Assembly (NCBI RefSeq): GCF_001625325.1
Contig: NZ_JRQQ01000006.1
Coordinates: 248,001-312,000, forward strand
Length of the DNA: 64,000 nucleotides
Reading direction: 5' to 3'
Source of the DNA: Croceicoccus estronivorus
Lineage (GTDB): Bacteria; Pseudomonadota; Alphaproteobacteria; Sphingomonadales; Sphingomonadaceae
Under the pieces are notes generated by a model. The model was not told the origin of the DNA. It ran no database searches and worked only from the letters and a program-made list of their open reading frames with translations. The translations under genes and the position numbers were made by a program. The number at the start of each line of letters is the position of its first letter. Position 1 is the first letter of the stretch. Of the stretch, positions 1-10,778 are shown piece after piece.

Positions 1-1285
<1,285 letters not shown>

Positions 1286-1687
1286 TCAGGTGAAGCGGAA
1301 CAGCCCGGCCACGGTCAGGCCGAATCCGCACAGGAACGTCACGATTGCCCAGCCGCGATGCATGAAGCTGAGATTGCGGAGCCAGAACTGGAAATAGATG
1401 TCGGAAAAGCCGAGCACAGCCAGCGCTTCCAGCATCATCAGCCCTGCCAGCGCCTTCATCACGCAGGCCAGCAGATCAGAAGGCACCCACGGATTGGCGA
1501 GATAGATCACCGCGCCGACCAGCATTTCCAGCCCGCCGCTGATCAGTTGCAGGGCCGGCGATTTCTCGATCTCGTCGACCAGCGTCTGCCATATGCCGGG
1601 CTTGCGCAAGGCGCCGACCGCCGCGAACAGCGTAAACAGACCGAGCAATGTGGCCGACCATGTGGTCGGGTCGAACGTCTCGTGCAT
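1286..1687 (-). CDS. Small integral membrane protein between the TPP riboswitch and thiC
   Basis: This 133-residue protein is not recognised by name. It shows about four hydrophobic segments: near residues 12-28, 48-66, 74-92 and 107-127. The start ATG at 1687 (MHETFDP) has a strong GGAGGAGG Shine-Dalgarno seven bases upstream; the open frame extends further up into the riboswitch, but that part is not coding. It is the first gene after the TPP riboswitch and is followed after 27 bp by thiC, so it is probably co-regulated with thiamine synthesis. A role in uptake or handling of thiamine or a precursor is only an inference from position. Confidence 0.8.
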   Translation of the reverse strand: MHETFDPTTWSATLLGLFTLFAAVGALRKPGIWQTLVDEIEKSPALQLISGGLEMLVGAVIYLANPWVPSDLLACVMKALAGLMMLEALAVLGFSDIYFQFWLRNLSFMHRGWAIVTFLCGFGLTVAGLFRFT

Positions 1688-1760
1688 TGAACATCCTCCT
1701 CCGTCGTATTGGTTGGAAAGAGGATGGCGCAGCAAACGGATTTGTCCAGTCTGCAAATAC

Positions 1761-1870
1761 CCTCCCTCCGCCCGTGCTAACGGGTTCAGGTTCGACGGGT
1801 CGTGGGACGCGACTCCCACCTCTCAGCCACAGACCTTCGGCAGAAGGGCTTCGCATGGCTCCCCGGGGAA
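1761..1870 (-). promoter_or_regulatory. TPP (thi-box) riboswitch
   Basis: Read on the minus strand, this leader has the conserved blocks of the TPP aptamer. It starts GGGGAGCC, then a variable P3-like hairpin (AAGCCCTTCTGCCGAAGGTCT), the pyrimidine-sensing GGCTGAGAGG, a GTGGGA/TCCCAC hairpin, and the pyrophosphate-sensing arm ACCCGTCGAACCTGA followed by GTTAGCAC and GGCGGAGGGAGG. It ends about 75 bp before the small membrane-protein gene. TPP binding is expected to repress this gene and thiC. Confidence 0.93.
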
Positions 1871-2005
1871 GGCCCATGATAGGGCCTATGTCCCGGCATG
1901 GGAAGGGTGCGGCGTGGAAAAACCGGCAAGGCCCGCCGCCGGGCCGTTGCCGCGCCATGCCGCGCCGTTATGGTAATGGCGAGAGGAACCAGCCGAAAGA
2001 TTGCT

Positions 2006-4048
2006 ATGTCCCGTCCGCTTGCCCTGATCCCCACCGCTGCCCTGGCCCTGATTGCACTGTCCGGCACGGCCATGGCCCGGCCGATGACGACGGAGGACGT
2101 CGCCCGGCTGGAGCGTGTGGGGCGGATCGCGGTGGCGCCCGACGGATCGCGCATCGCCTATACCCGCGCGCGGCTGCCCGATGTCACGCGCGGGGAAGCG
2201 AATGCGCGGACGCAGGACCAGCTCGAACTGGCATGGGGACCGGAACAAGAGCGCGAATATCTGCCCGCCGACATGGATGTGGCCGCGGTGCGGTTCTCTC
2301 CCGACGGGCGGACAATCGGCTTCATCTGGGCCGCGAAGGGAGAGAAAGACGCGGTCTGGGGCATTCCGGTCGACGGCGGCGGCCACCGCAAGCTGGCCGA
2401 AGTGGAAGGTGCCGCAGTGATCGACTACGCCTGGGCACCCGATGGCGAAACGATCTACCTGCTGGCCGCCCCCGCCAGGGACACCCGGCGCGATAGCGAG
2501 GACAAGGCCGGGTTCAACGCCACCGTCTACGAGGAAGAGTGGGGCTACAACCGCCTGTTCGCCGCGAAGGCAGGCAAGAGTGCGGACAAGGCCCCGCGCC
2601 AGATTCCCGTGTCGGGTCAGGTCACTGCCCTGCAAGTGACGCCGGATGGGCGGCAGGCCGTGGTGCTGACCGCCCCGACACCCAGCGTCGACGACAGCTA
2701 TACCCGCCAGCGGGCGGCGCTGATCGACCTCGCGACCGGGCAGGCCGTTCGCACGATCGAGACGCCCGGCAAGATCGCCGATCCGGAGCTGTCGCCCGAT
2801 GGAAAGCGTCTGGCCCTGCTCGCCGCCGTGGACGAACACGACCCGTCACCGACCACGCTGCATATCGTCGATCTGGCGACCGGGGCGCAGCGCGCGCTCA
2901 ACGCGGGGGCATCCGAAGCCGCAATCGACGCGGAATGGCTGCCTGACGGGAGGCTGGCCGCCGTGATCCACATCGGCGCGCAAAGCCGCCTGCGGATCTA
3001 TGCCGCCGATGGAGAGACTTTCACCGAAGTCGACCCCGGTTCGTTGATCCTGACCGGACTGGATGCGGCTGGCGGAATGGTCGCGGCCAGAGCCAACAGC
3101 CCCACCCATCCCGACGAACTCTTCGTGCTGGCCGACGGTACGTTCCGCCGCTGGACCTCCCACAATCCATGGCTGGGCGAAATCGACTTCGGTGCCCAGC
3201 GCACCGTGACCTTTACCGCGCGTGACGGGCAGGCCATCGAAGGCGTACTGATCGAACCGGCCAGCGGCGTCCCGTCAGGCGGCGCGCCCACCATTCTCGA
3301 TGTCCATGGCGGCCCGGAATCGCACGAATCCAATGGCTGGGTCACCGGCTATGGCGCGCCGGGGCAAGTCGCCGCAGGCAGAGGCTATGCCGTGTTCCTG
3401 CCCAATTACCGGGGCTCCACCGCCTATGGCACAGCCTTTTCCAAGCAGCATCAGGGCGATTATGCAGGGAAGGAATTCGACGATCTCGTCGATGCCAAGC
3501 GCGCCCTGGTAACGCTGGGCGTGGCCGATACCGACCGGGTCGGCATGACGGGCGGCTCTTACGGCGGGTTCGCCACTGCCTGGGCTTCCACGGCACAGAG
3601 CGAGGAATTTGCCGCAGGCGTGATGTTCGTCGGCATTTCCGACCTCATCAGCAAGTTCGGCACTACCGACATCCCGCAGGAAATGCGGCTCGTCCACGAA
3701 CTCAAGTATCCATGGGAGGAATGGCAGCACCTGCTGGAACGCAGCCCGATCTATCATGTCGACAAGGCCCGCACCCCGTTGCTGATCCTGCACGGCGGTT
3801 CCGACCCCCGCGTCAGCCCGACGCAGAGCATGGAACTGTACCGCAACATCAAGGTGCGCCAGCCGGACACTCCTGTGCGGCTGGTGTTCTATCCCGGCGA
3901 AGGACATGGCAACCGCATGGCCGCGGCGCGCTATGACTATAACCTGCGGATGATCGAGTGGTTCGACACCTATCTCAAGCCCGGCAAACGCACCGCCCCC
4001 AAACCGCCCCAGCGCCCCACACTGCCGAAGGAAGCGCTGGCCAAGTGA
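2006..4048 (+). CDS. S9-family serine peptidase (acylaminoacyl/dipeptidyl peptidase type), secreted
   Basis: This 680-residue protein has a signal peptide (MSRPLALIPTAALALIALSG, cleavage near AMA-RP), a TolB-like beta-propeller over roughly residues 40-400 (repeated D-G/S-P-D-G motifs) and a C-terminal alpha/beta-hydrolase domain. The nucleophile is in GGSYGG (Ser about 518), the acid in HGGSDPR (Asp about 600) and the base in GEGHGNR (His about 634), which is the S9 triad order. The open frame begins earlier at 1898, but the ATG at 2006 gives the clean signal peptide. It probably trims peptides in the periplasm. It is divergent from the thiamine operon. Confidence 0.92.
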   Translation: MSRPLALIPTAALALIALSGTAMARPMTTEDVARLERVGRIAVAPDGSRIAYTRARLPDVTRGEANARTQDQLELAWGPEQEREYLPADMDVAAVRFSPDGRTIGFIWAAKGEKDAVWGIPVDGGGHRKLAEVEGAAVIDYAWAPDGETIYLLAAPARDTRRDSEDKAGFNATVYEEEWGYNRLFAAKAGKSADKAPRQIPVSGQVTALQVTPDGRQAVVLTAPTPSVDDSYTRQRAALIDLATGQAVRTIETPGKIADPELSPDGKRLALLAAVDEHDPSPTTLHIVDLATGAQRALNAGASEAAIDAEWLPDGRLAAVIHIGAQSRLRIYAADGETFTEVDPGSLILTGLDAAGGMVAARANSPTHPDELFVLADGTFRRWTSHNPWLGEIDFGAQRTVTFTARDGQAIEGVLIEPASGVPSGGAPTILDVHGGPESHESNGWVTGYGAPGQVAAGRGYAVFLPNYRGSTAYGTAFSKQHQGDYAGKEFDDLVDAKRALVTLGVADTDRVGMTGGSYGGFATAWASTAQSEEFAAGVMFVGISDLISKFGTTDIPQEMRLVHELKYPWEEWQHLLERSPIYHVDKARTPLLILHGGSDPRVSPTQSMELYRNIKVRQPDTPVRLVFYPGEGHGNRMAAARYDYNLRMIEWFDTYLKPGKRTAPKPPQRPTLPKEALAK

Positions 4049-4293
4049 GGCCGGCACGGTGGATGGATGTCGAGAGTGCGGTGGGGGGTGCTACGACATT
4101 ACCGCCACCGGGCTGTCAAATCGTGAATCCCGAAAGCTGTCGAACGTTCACCTGACGTCCGCTTTCTGACATTGTCGCTGAATCAGTGCCTTTCCCGACA
4201 CGACAACGATCTGGTCTGCAACTATGCGCCACACCGCACTGCGCCGGACATGCAGGCGCAGTGCGGAAGGGGCGCTTATACCGTGGGCTTTTG

Positions 4294-4863
4294 TCAGTCT
4301 GGCATCGAAACGGTGTCGGTAACGTGGATTACACCATTCGACTGAATGAGATCGGCTTGGGTGACAGTTGCCATTCCGCCCTTGCTATCCACCAGCACGA
4401 CGTTGCCTCCGTCGAGCCGAGCGGTCAGGTCGCTGCCTTCCACTGTCGTGAGCGTGGCGGCTCCACCGTTGTCGTTGATCAAGCCAATGAGCTCGCTTGC
4501 CGTAACCATACCAGGAACGACATGATAGGTGAGTATTTTTGTAAGCGTGTCGCGGTTTTCCGCTTTGAGGAGTGTTTCCACGGTCCCCTCAGGTAGCTTG
4601 GCGAAAGCGCTGTTTGTCGGCGCAAAGACGGTGAAGGGTCCTTGCCCCGCGAGCGTATCCGCAAGCCCGGCTGCCTTGACCGCAGCAACGAGTGTCGAGT
4701 GGTCTGCCGAGGCAGCAGCAGCGTCAAGGATTGTGCCGGAATGATGATGTGTGTCGGCATGACTCTGCATATGGCCGCCAGCCACAGCGGGAACGGCAGT
4801 GAACATCGTCGTGGAAAAGGCTCCCGCGGCGACAATTGCGACAAGCTTGGACAGTCTATGCAT
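4294..4863 (-). CDS. Fasciclin-domain (FAS1) secreted protein
   Basis: This 189-residue protein has a signal peptide ([16 protein letters not shown]...AVAGG) followed by a histidine-rich stretch ([13 protein letters not shown]) and a single FAS1 domain at about residues 45-187. FAS1 hallmarks are the [15 protein letters not shown] motif and the YHVVPG motif, with a C-terminal [13 protein letters not shown]. Start ATG 4863 has AAGGAG nine bases upstream. Such proteins are cell-surface or periplasmic adhesion-type proteins, and their biochemical function in bacteria is poorly known. It appears to be a single-gene unit. Confidence 0.92.
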   Translation of the reverse strand: MHRLSKLVAIVAAGAFSTTMFTAVPAVAGGHMQSHADTHHHSGTILDAAAASADHSTLVAAVKAAGLADTLAGQGPFTVFAPTNSAFAKLPEGTVETLLKAENRDTLTKILTYHVVPGMVTASELIGLINDNGGAATLTTVEGSDLTARLDGGNVVLVDSKGGMATVTQADLIQSNGVIHVTDTVSMPD

Positions 4864-5114
4864 CGGGTCATTCTCCTTGGTGCAATTATTCTTGGTTGCA
4901 CTGGTAGGTACGTGTCCGATGCAAGATTGGATCATCCTGCCTGCAGCATTTTTTCCGAATCACTTTAATTGCTTTGGCGACACGAGAGCCGCAGGCAGGC
5001 AGAATGAACCAATGGCGGCCCACTTTGGGCCCCACGAAGATATTCCAACCACTCAGGAGACTCTGGCGGAATCTCGATAGCGGTCAGCGGCCCGGGTCGG
5101 GTTCTCCTCGCGGC

Positions 5115-5957
5115 CTAGAACGTGTAGCCTAGGCCGATCGCGCCAAACAGCTGGTCGGCATCGCCCCGCACCGATGTGAAAGGCGTATCCTTCGCATCGC
5201 CCAGCATTCGGGAATATCCGGCCCCGAACACCAGCGCCAGGCCACCGTCCAGCAGATTGCCGTTCAGGTCGATCCCGCCGATCAATGTCACGCCTGCCTT
5301 CGTGAATCCCTTCCCGGCATCGAAGGCCGGCAATCCGCTGGCCACGCTCTGCGCCGGTGTGACGGAATAATAATAGTCCGCGAATTTCCCGTCGGCATAT
5401 TCGGTGTTGAAACTGAGCGCGACCGCCACACCGCGATTGAGCGGCGTGAAATAGGTCAGCGACGGCGCGATCACCATGCCCTTGTGCGCCCCGGCCACGT
5501 CCCAGCGCACGTCCGCGCCGAACGACAGGCTGTCGTATTCGTGGAAGACCTTTGAAACGCTGATCCCGACATGCGGCCCCACTTCGACCGCATGGTCGAG
5601 CTTGCCCAGCGAACGGACCACAGGGTCCTCGATCTGGCGGGCGCGGTTGGAACGCATGCGGACGGAAGGGCCCAGATCGAAACCGATCCCCGAGTCCGGA
5701 TCGGGCAGGAAATCGAGCGAGAAACCGCCGGGCTGCGGGGCAATCCCGATCCCGCCCAGATTCCCCTGCACCACCGGCATCACATAGGCGACGTAATCGT
5801 CCGACCCGTCATAGGACGGGCCGTAGCCGACCCCGGCGCCAATGCTCAGCCAGTCACCATCATAGACTGAAGATTCACTGTCAGCCTCCTGACCCATGGC
5901 AGGTGCGGCAAGAGCCACGAATGCGGTCGCGGCAGCGGCAGTGAATCCTTTCCTCAT
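5115..5957 (-). CDS. MipA/OmpV family outer-membrane protein
   Basis: This 280-residue protein has a signal peptide (MRKGFTAAAATAFVALAAPAMGQ) and a beta-barrel pattern of alternating hydrophobic residues, ending in an outer-membrane signature (IGLGYTF). Early motifs such as GVGYGPSYDGSDDYV and PVVQGNLGGIGI are typical of the MipA/OmpV family of scaffold or porin-like proteins. The ATG at 5957 is chosen; a frame-extended TTG at 5975 would overlap the end of the upstream usp gene. It lies 14 bp behind that gene on the same strand and may be co-transcribed with it. Confidence 0.9.
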   Translation of the reverse strand: MRKGFTAAAATAFVALAAPAMGQEADSESSVYDGDWLSIGAGVGYGPSYDGSDDYVAYVMPVVQGNLGGIGIAPQPGGFSLDFLPDPDSGIGFDLGPSVRMRSNRARQIEDPVVRSLGKLDHAVEVGPHVGISVSKVFHEYDSLSFGADVRWDVAGAHKGMVIAPSLTYFTPLNRGVAVALSFNTEYADGKFADYYYSVTPAQSVASGLPAFDAGKGFTKAGVTLIGGIDLNGNLLDGGLALVFGAGYSRMLGDAKDTPFTSVRGDADQLFGAIGLGYTF

Positions 5958-5971
5958 ATCCCGTTGCCGCC

Positions 5972-6790
5972 TCAATGTGCCAGCAACAGCGGAAGCGGCG
6001 TGCCGATCAGCATGTCGCGTGACACACCGCCCAGCAGGCTTTCCTGCCAGCGCGACTGGCCATAGGCACCCATGGCGAGAAACGCCGCCTTGCGGTCGGT
6101 CGCCGCCGTGCGCAGCACTTCCGCCACGGAACGGCCATCGGCAGGGACTTCCACGATCTCGCTCGACACGCCGTGGCGAGAAAGGAACGTCGATGCCTGC
6201 AGCGGGGGCAGGTCATAACGGTCCGCCTCCTGCACAGCGACCAGCGTGACCGATTTCGCGCGCTGGAGCAGCGGCAGTGCGGCACGCACCGCCTGGCACG
6301 CTTCGGGCGAACCGTTCCACGCGATGATCGCCGGGCCTTCGCAATCGAAACCGCTCGCACCTTCCGGCACCACCAGCACCGGCGCCCGCGCATGGACCGC
6401 GACTTGCGCGGCAACCGGCGGCGTGCCCAGCCGGGCGGCCCAGTCGGCGGGCGGCGCGCTGACGACGACAAGATCGGCCAGCCAGCTATGGCTCGTCAGC
6501 AGGCGGGCGGTCGATCCGGCATGGGAATGCCAGTCCCAGCTCAGCCCTTCGACTTTCAACCGTTCTTCCATCCGGGTGCGGTCATCCTGTTCCGCCTTGC
6601 GCATCCGTTCGAAGGAATCGCCGATAAAGGCCCCGCCGCCGAATGGATCGACCGGCAGGTAGGCATCGACCGGAGTCGACGTCTGCACGCAGGTGAGATG
6701 GCCTTCGAAAGCGCGAACGACATCGACCGCGACCTGATAACGAGCTTCCTGTTCACCATCGAGACCGATATGTACGACAACAGATTTCAT
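5972..6790 (-). CDS. Tandem-domain universal stress protein (UspA family)
   Basis: This 272-residue protein contains two Usp-like halves. The first (about 1-130) begins KSVVVHIGLD and is degenerate. The second (about 140-272) has the ATP-binding style motif MGAYGQSRWQESLLGGVSRDML near the C-terminus, matching the G-x2-G-x9-G-S/T pattern of nucleotide-binding Usps. Start ATG 6790 is preceded by a GGAGG-type ribosome site. These cytoplasmic proteins bind ATP and help cells survive stress or arrest. It is followed by the MipA/OmpV gene after a short gap. Confidence 0.93.
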   Translation of the reverse strand: MKSVVVHIGLDGEQEARYQVAVDVVRAFEGHLTCVQTSTPVDAYLPVDPFGGGAFIGDSFERMRKAEQDDRTRMEERLKVEGLSWDWHSHAGSTARLLTSHSWLADLVVVSAPPADWAARLGTPPVAAQVAVHARAPVLVVPEGASGFDCEGPAIIAWNGSPEACQAVRAALPLLQRAKSVTLVAVQEADRYDLPPLQASTFLSRHGVSSEIVEVPADGRSVAEVLRTAATDRKAAFLAMGAYGQSRWQESLLGGVSRDMLIGTPLPLLLAH

Positions 6791-6812
6791 GCTCTATCCT
6801 CCATCTCCGGGA

Positions 6813-7412
6813 TCATCCCATAGCCTGCCACTGTCTGACCGATTCCAGCGGCCATAGTAACATCAACACGTTAAGTGTTAAGTTGTCCCTGATCAGAATC
6901 AAAGTCAGCCCTTCCAGAACCAGTGCCAGCAGCACGCTGGCCCGGACGGGCAAACGGCCCGCCAGCAGGAAGCCCACGATCATCCAGCCGATGTCCGACA
7001 TCGAATTGACAATGCTGTCCCCGGCATAGCCCCAGCTTACCGTGACTTCGCGATAGCGGTCGATGATGAATGGCGTGTTTTCAAAGATTTCCCACGCCCC
7101 TTCGACAGCCACCGCCACCGGCAAGGCATAACGGGCAAGCGGACGCCGCAGCAATTTCAGGCGAATCCACAGGAACCAGGCCACAAAATAGAACAGCAAC
7201 CCGTGGATCAGGTGGCTCGGGCTGTACCAGTCGGTGATGTGCTGGCTGTTTTCCGCCGACTGCACCACGCCATGCCACAATTTGACCGTGCCGCAGGCGC
7301 AGATCGGCGGCCTCCCCATGGCGAACAGGATCGCCAGCACCAGCAGAAGCAGGGCGATTGTCGCCACCAGGGCACGGGCATGAGGGCGCAAGGGAGCACG
7401 CAAGGTTCGCAT
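6813..7412 (-). CDS. DUF2585 (UPF0314)-type membrane protein
   Basis: This 199-residue integral membrane protein resembles the DUF2585/UPF0314 family found in alphaproteobacteria. It has an N-terminal membrane segment ([19 protein letters not shown]), a conserved region [21 protein letters not shown] with [11 protein letters not shown], a segment [18 protein letters not shown] and a late motif [18 protein letters not shown]. The function is unknown. The start is taken at ATG 7412, which has AAGGT at suitable spacing; an upstream ATG at 7469 is possible. It is divergent from crtY. Confidence 0.85.
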   Translation of the reverse strand: MRTLRAPLRPHARALVATIALLLLVLAILFAMGRPPICACGTVKLWHGVVQSAENSQHITDWYSPSHLIHGLLFYFVAWFLWIRLKLLRRPLARYALPVAVAVEGAWEIFENTPFIIDRYREVTVSWGYAGDSIVNSMSDIGWMIVGFLLAGRLPVRASVLLALVLEGLTLILIRDNLTLNVLMLLWPLESVRQWQAMG

Positions 7413-7488
7413 ATCGGACCTTGTTGCCGTTCCGTTAAGGACAGGCAAGCGTTGCGCATGCGGGTGCATCCGCTAAACCCTTGGCCCG

Positions 7489-8676
7489 ATGACGGGTCGC
7501 AACTTCGATATCGCCATTGCTGGTGGCGGGCTTTCCGGCGGGCTGATCGCAGCCGCGCTGGCCCGGTATCGGCCCGAATTGCGCATCGTGCTGGTCGAGG
7601 CGGGTGAAACGCTGGGCGGCAACGGCTGCTGGACGTGGTTCGCCAGCGACCTTTCCCCTGTGGGAGCAGACCTGCTCCATCCTTTCCGCAAGACGGAATG
7701 GGCCAGCGGCTACGACGTCCGCTTCCCCGGATTCACCCGCACGCTGACCACGCCTTGCAGTTCGCTGTCGTCCGATGAATTCGACGCGGCCCTGCGTCGT
7801 CAGTTGCCCGACGAATCGATCCGTACACAGCGCACTGTCGCCGCACTGGATGCCTCGGGCCTGACACTGGCCGACGGGGAACGGATCGGGGCCCGGGCCG
7901 TGATCGATTGCCGGGGCTTTACCCCCTCACCCCATCTGAAAGGCGGCTGGAAAGTCTCCCTGGGCCGCCACTTGCGGACGAAGCAGCCGCACGGCATCGC
8001 CCGGCCGATCGTCATGGATGCGACTGTCGAACAGCACGGCGGATGCCGCTTCGCCCATGTCCAGCCGCTCGGCGCGCATGACCTGCTGGTGACCGATACT
8101 TGTTATGGCGACAGTCCCGAGCTTGACCGCAGCGCACTGTCACGCCGGATCGACGCCTATTGCACGGCACATGGCTGGCATGGCGAGATTCTCGGCAGGC
8201 AGACGGACGTCACGCCGATCATCACGGGCGGGAATTTCACCGCCCATCAATCTGCCCAGAGGATAGAGGATGTCGCCATTGCCGGTGTCCGCGGCGGGTT
8301 CGCCCATCCGTTGACCGGCAACAGCCTGCCGCAAGCGGTCGAAACCGCATTGCTGATCGCATCGGACGCGGACCTGCCCGGATCGCAGCTTGCCGCACTG
8401 CTGGAGGCACGGGCCCGGCTGCATTGGGGCAGGACCCGCTTTTACCGCAGGCTCGGCCGCCTGCTGTTCGGGCATACCCCGCCTGACCAGAGATGGCGCG
8501 TATTCGCTCGGTTCTACAACCTTCCGCAAGGGCTGGTGGAACGTTTCCATGCCGCCCGCTCGACACGTATGGACCGTATCCGTATCCTGTGCGGCAAGCC
8601 GCCGGCGCAAACGATGCGGGCCATGGCGGCATTGACCGGCGGCGGCGGGCCGCTGGCAGAAAGGGTAGCGGCATGA
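7489..8676 (+). CDS. crtY: Lycopene beta-cyclase CrtY
   Basis: This 395-residue flavoprotein-type cyclase converts lycopene into beta-carotene. It begins with the FAD-binding fold DIAIAGGGLSGGLIAAALA and carries motifs of the CrtY family: GGNGCWTWF, DCRGFTPSPHLKGGWK, RPIVMDATVEQHGGCRFAHVQP and VRGGFAHPLTGNSLPQAV. The length is normal for CrtY (about 380-400). It overlaps the next gene crtI by four bases (ATGA), so the two are translationally coupled in a carotenoid operon. Confidence 0.95.
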   Translation: MTGRNFDIAIAGGGLSGGLIAAALARYRPELRIVLVEAGETLGGNGCWTWFASDLSPVGADLLHPFRKTEWASGYDVRFPGFTRTLTTPCSSLSSDEFDAALRRQLPDESIRTQRTVAALDASGLTLADGERIGARAVIDCRGFTPSPHLKGGWKVSLGRHLRTKQPHGIARPIVMDATVEQHGGCRFAHVQPLGAHDLLVTDTCYGDSPELDRSALSRRIDAYCTAHGWHGEILGRQTDVTPIITGGNFTAHQSAQRIEDVAIAGVRGGFAHPLTGNSLPQAVETALLIASDADLPGSQLAALLEARARLHWGRTRFYRRLGRLLFGHTPPDQRWRVFARFYNLPQGLVERFHAARSTRMDRIRILCGKPPAQTMRAMAALTGGGGPLAERVAA

Positions 8677-10181
8677 ACCCCGGTCAGGGGAAGTATCACG
8701 GCAAGCACGCCTGCGTGATCGGTGCCGGCTTTGGCGGCCTTGCACTGGCCATCCGATTGCAGGCGGCAGGCGTTGCCACCACGATTGTCGAAGCGCGCGA
8801 CAAGCCGGGGGGCTGTGCCTATTTCTGGCAGAAAGACGGGTTTACGTTCGATGCCGGTCCAACCGTCCTGACGGCACCCGCATGCCTGGAAGAATTGTGG
8901 GAACTGACCGATCACGACATGGCCGACGATGTCGAGCTGATGCGTGTGTCCCCTTTCTACCGGCTCAACTGGCCGGACGGCACCAATTTCGACTATTCCG
9001 ACGATCAGGCCGCCTTGCATCGGCAAATCGCGCGACTCGCCCCGGCGGACCTCCCCGGCTTCGAGGAATTCCAGCACTATTCGACGCAGCTCTATCGCGA
9101 AGGATACCAGCGGCTGGGCAGTGCCGCATTCCCGAGTTTCGCCAGCATGGTGAAGGCCGCCCCCGGCCTTGCGCGTTATCAGGTCTGGCGCTCCGTCTAT
9201 TCCATGGCCGGCAAGTTCGTGCAGTCGGAGAAGCTGCGCGAGGCGTTGAGCTTCCAGAGCCTGCTCACGGGCGGCAACCCGATGACGGCCAGCGCGGTTT
9301 ACGCTCTGGTTCACAAGCTGGAACAGGAAACCGGGATCTGGTGGCCGCGCGGGGGCACCAACCGGCTGGTGGCCGCGATGGCCCGCCAGTTCGAACGCCT
9401 CGGCGGCACGATCCGCCTGCACGACCCGGTGGTAAAGGTCGAAACACTCGGCAACCGCGCCACTGGCGTCAGAACGCAGAGCGGCTGGCACGAACGGTTC
9501 GATGCCGTCGCCAGCAACGCCGACATCATCCATTCCTATCGCGACCTGCTGGGCGACGCACCACGCGGCAAGGCCCATGCCCGGTCGCTGGCCCGCAAAC
9601 GCTTTTCACCCGGTCTGTTCGCCGTTCATTTCGGAATCGAGGGGACCTGGCCCGGCATTCCCCACCATACGGTCCTGTTCGGGCCACGGTACAAGGGGCT
9701 GCTGGACGACATCTACGATTATGGCGTGCTGCCCCGCGATTTCGCGATCTATCTGCATCATCCGACCGTCACCGATCCGTCCGTCGCGCCACCGGGCAAG
9801 AGCACGTTCTGCGCACTGGTGCCCGTTGCCCATATGGGCAAACTGACAGTCGATTGGGAACAGATTGCTCCGGTGCTGGAAAAACGCGTGCTCGACGAAG
9901 TCGGCCGTCGGCTGATTCCCGATATCCATGACCGGGTCGTGACCAGTTTCCATTACAGTCCGCGTGACTTCGCACTCGACCTTAACGCCCATCTGGGCAG
10001 CGCATTCAGTCTCGAACCCATTCTGACGCAAAGCGCCTGGTTCCGCGCTCACAATCGCGACGACACGATCGGCAACTTCTATCTGGTGGGCGCGGGCACG
10101 CATCCCGGCGCGGGGATTCCTGCCGTCGCCGGCAGTGCGAAAGCGACCGCTGCGTTGATGCTGGAGGATTTCACCCAATGA
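8673..10181 (+). CDS. crtI: Phytoene desaturase CrtI
   Basis: CrtI introduces double bonds into phytoene to make lycopene. The 502-residue protein starts at ATG 8673 (MNPGQGKYHG), overlapping crtY by four bases. It has the N-terminal dinucleotide fold VIGAGFGGLALAIRLQAAG, FDAGPTVLTAP, a central region WWPRGGTNRLVAAMARQFERLGG typical of CrtI, and the C-terminal FAD signature YLVGAGTHPGAGIPAVAGSAK. It overlaps the next gene by four bases (ATGA at 10178), continuing the coupled operon. crtB, often next in sphingomonad clusters, is not here. Confidence 0.96.
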   Translation: MNPGQGKYHGKHACVIGAGFGGLALAIRLQAAGVATTIVEARDKPGGCAYFWQKDGFTFDAGPTVLTAPACLEELWELTDHDMADDVELMRVSPFYRLNWPDGTNFDYSDDQAALHRQIARLAPADLPGFEEFQHYSTQLYREGYQRLGSAAFPSFASMVKAAPGLARYQVWRSVYSMAGKFVQSEKLREALSFQSLLTGGNPMTASAVYALVHKLEQETGIWWPRGGTNRLVAAMARQFERLGGTIRLHDPVVKVETLGNRATGVRTQSGWHERFDAVASNADIIHSYRDLLGDAPRGKAHARSLARKRFSPGLFAVHFGIEGTWPGIPHHTVLFGPRYKGLLDDIYDYGVLPRDFAIYLHHPTVTDPSVAPPGKSTFCALVPVAHMGKLTVDWEQIAPVLEKRVLDEVGRRLIPDIHDRVVTSFHYSPRDFALDLNAHLGSAFSLEPILTQSAWFRAHNRDDTIGNFYLVGAGTHPGAGIPAVAGSAKATAALMLEDFTQ

Positions 10182-10771
10182 TCTGCCCGATCGGGAAGCT
10201 TGCGGTCTTCTGCGGTTCTGCAACGCCGGAAGACCCACGGTACATGACACTCGCCCGCGATGTCGGGGGCGAACTGGCCCGGCGCGGAATCGGTGTCGTC
10301 TATGGCGGTGGCAAGCTGGGCCTGATGGGGGCCCTGGCGGAAGGGGCACTGGCAGAAGGCGGCGAAGTGATCGGCGTCATTCCCGAAGCGATGGTCAATC
10401 GCGAAGTGGCCAATCAGAACTGCACGGAGCTGCGCGTGGTTTCCACCATGCATCAGCGCAAGGCGCAGTTCACCGAACTGGCCGACGGGTTCCTCACTCT
10501 GCCCGGTGGGGTCGGTACGATGGACGAACTGTGGGAAGCGATCAGCTGGGCGCAGCTCGGCTATCATTCCAAGCCGGTCGGATTGCTCAACGCCTTCGAT
10601 TTCTACAACGGACTGCTCGCTTTCACCCGCCATATGGTCGACACCGGTTTCATCCGCCCCGTGCATGAGCGGATACTGATCGCCGAACATGAACTCGACC
10701 TGCTGCTGGAACGGATGGAAGCCTACGAGCCGCACCAGCCGATTTTCCGGATGAAGCCCGGAGAACTCTAG
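10178..10771 (+). CDS. LOG-family protein (TIGR00730; cytokinin riboside 5'-monophosphate phosphoribohydrolase-like)
   Basis: This 197-residue Rossmann-fold protein belongs to the LOG family, which hydrolyses nucleoside monophosphates at the N-glycosidic bond. Visible motifs are AVFCGSATPEDP, VYGGGKLGLMG and PGGVGTMDELWEAISWAQLGYH. The last is the LOG signature PGGxGTxxE with the catalytic Glu. Its start overlaps the end of crtI by four bases, so it is probably co-translated with the carotenoid genes. What a LOG enzyme would do in a carotenoid operon is unclear. It converges on glpD with only seven bases between. Confidence 0.93.
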   Translation: MICPIGKLAVFCGSATPEDPRYMTLARDVGGELARRGIGVVYGGGKLGLMGALAEGALAEGGEVIGVIPEAMVNREVANQNCTELRVVSTMHQRKAQFTELADGFLTLPGGVGTMDELWEAISWAQLGYHSKPVGLLNAFDFYNGLLAFTRHMVDTGFIRPVHERILIAEHELDLLLERMEAYEPHQPIFRMKPGEL

Positions 10772-10778
10772 GCGCGGC

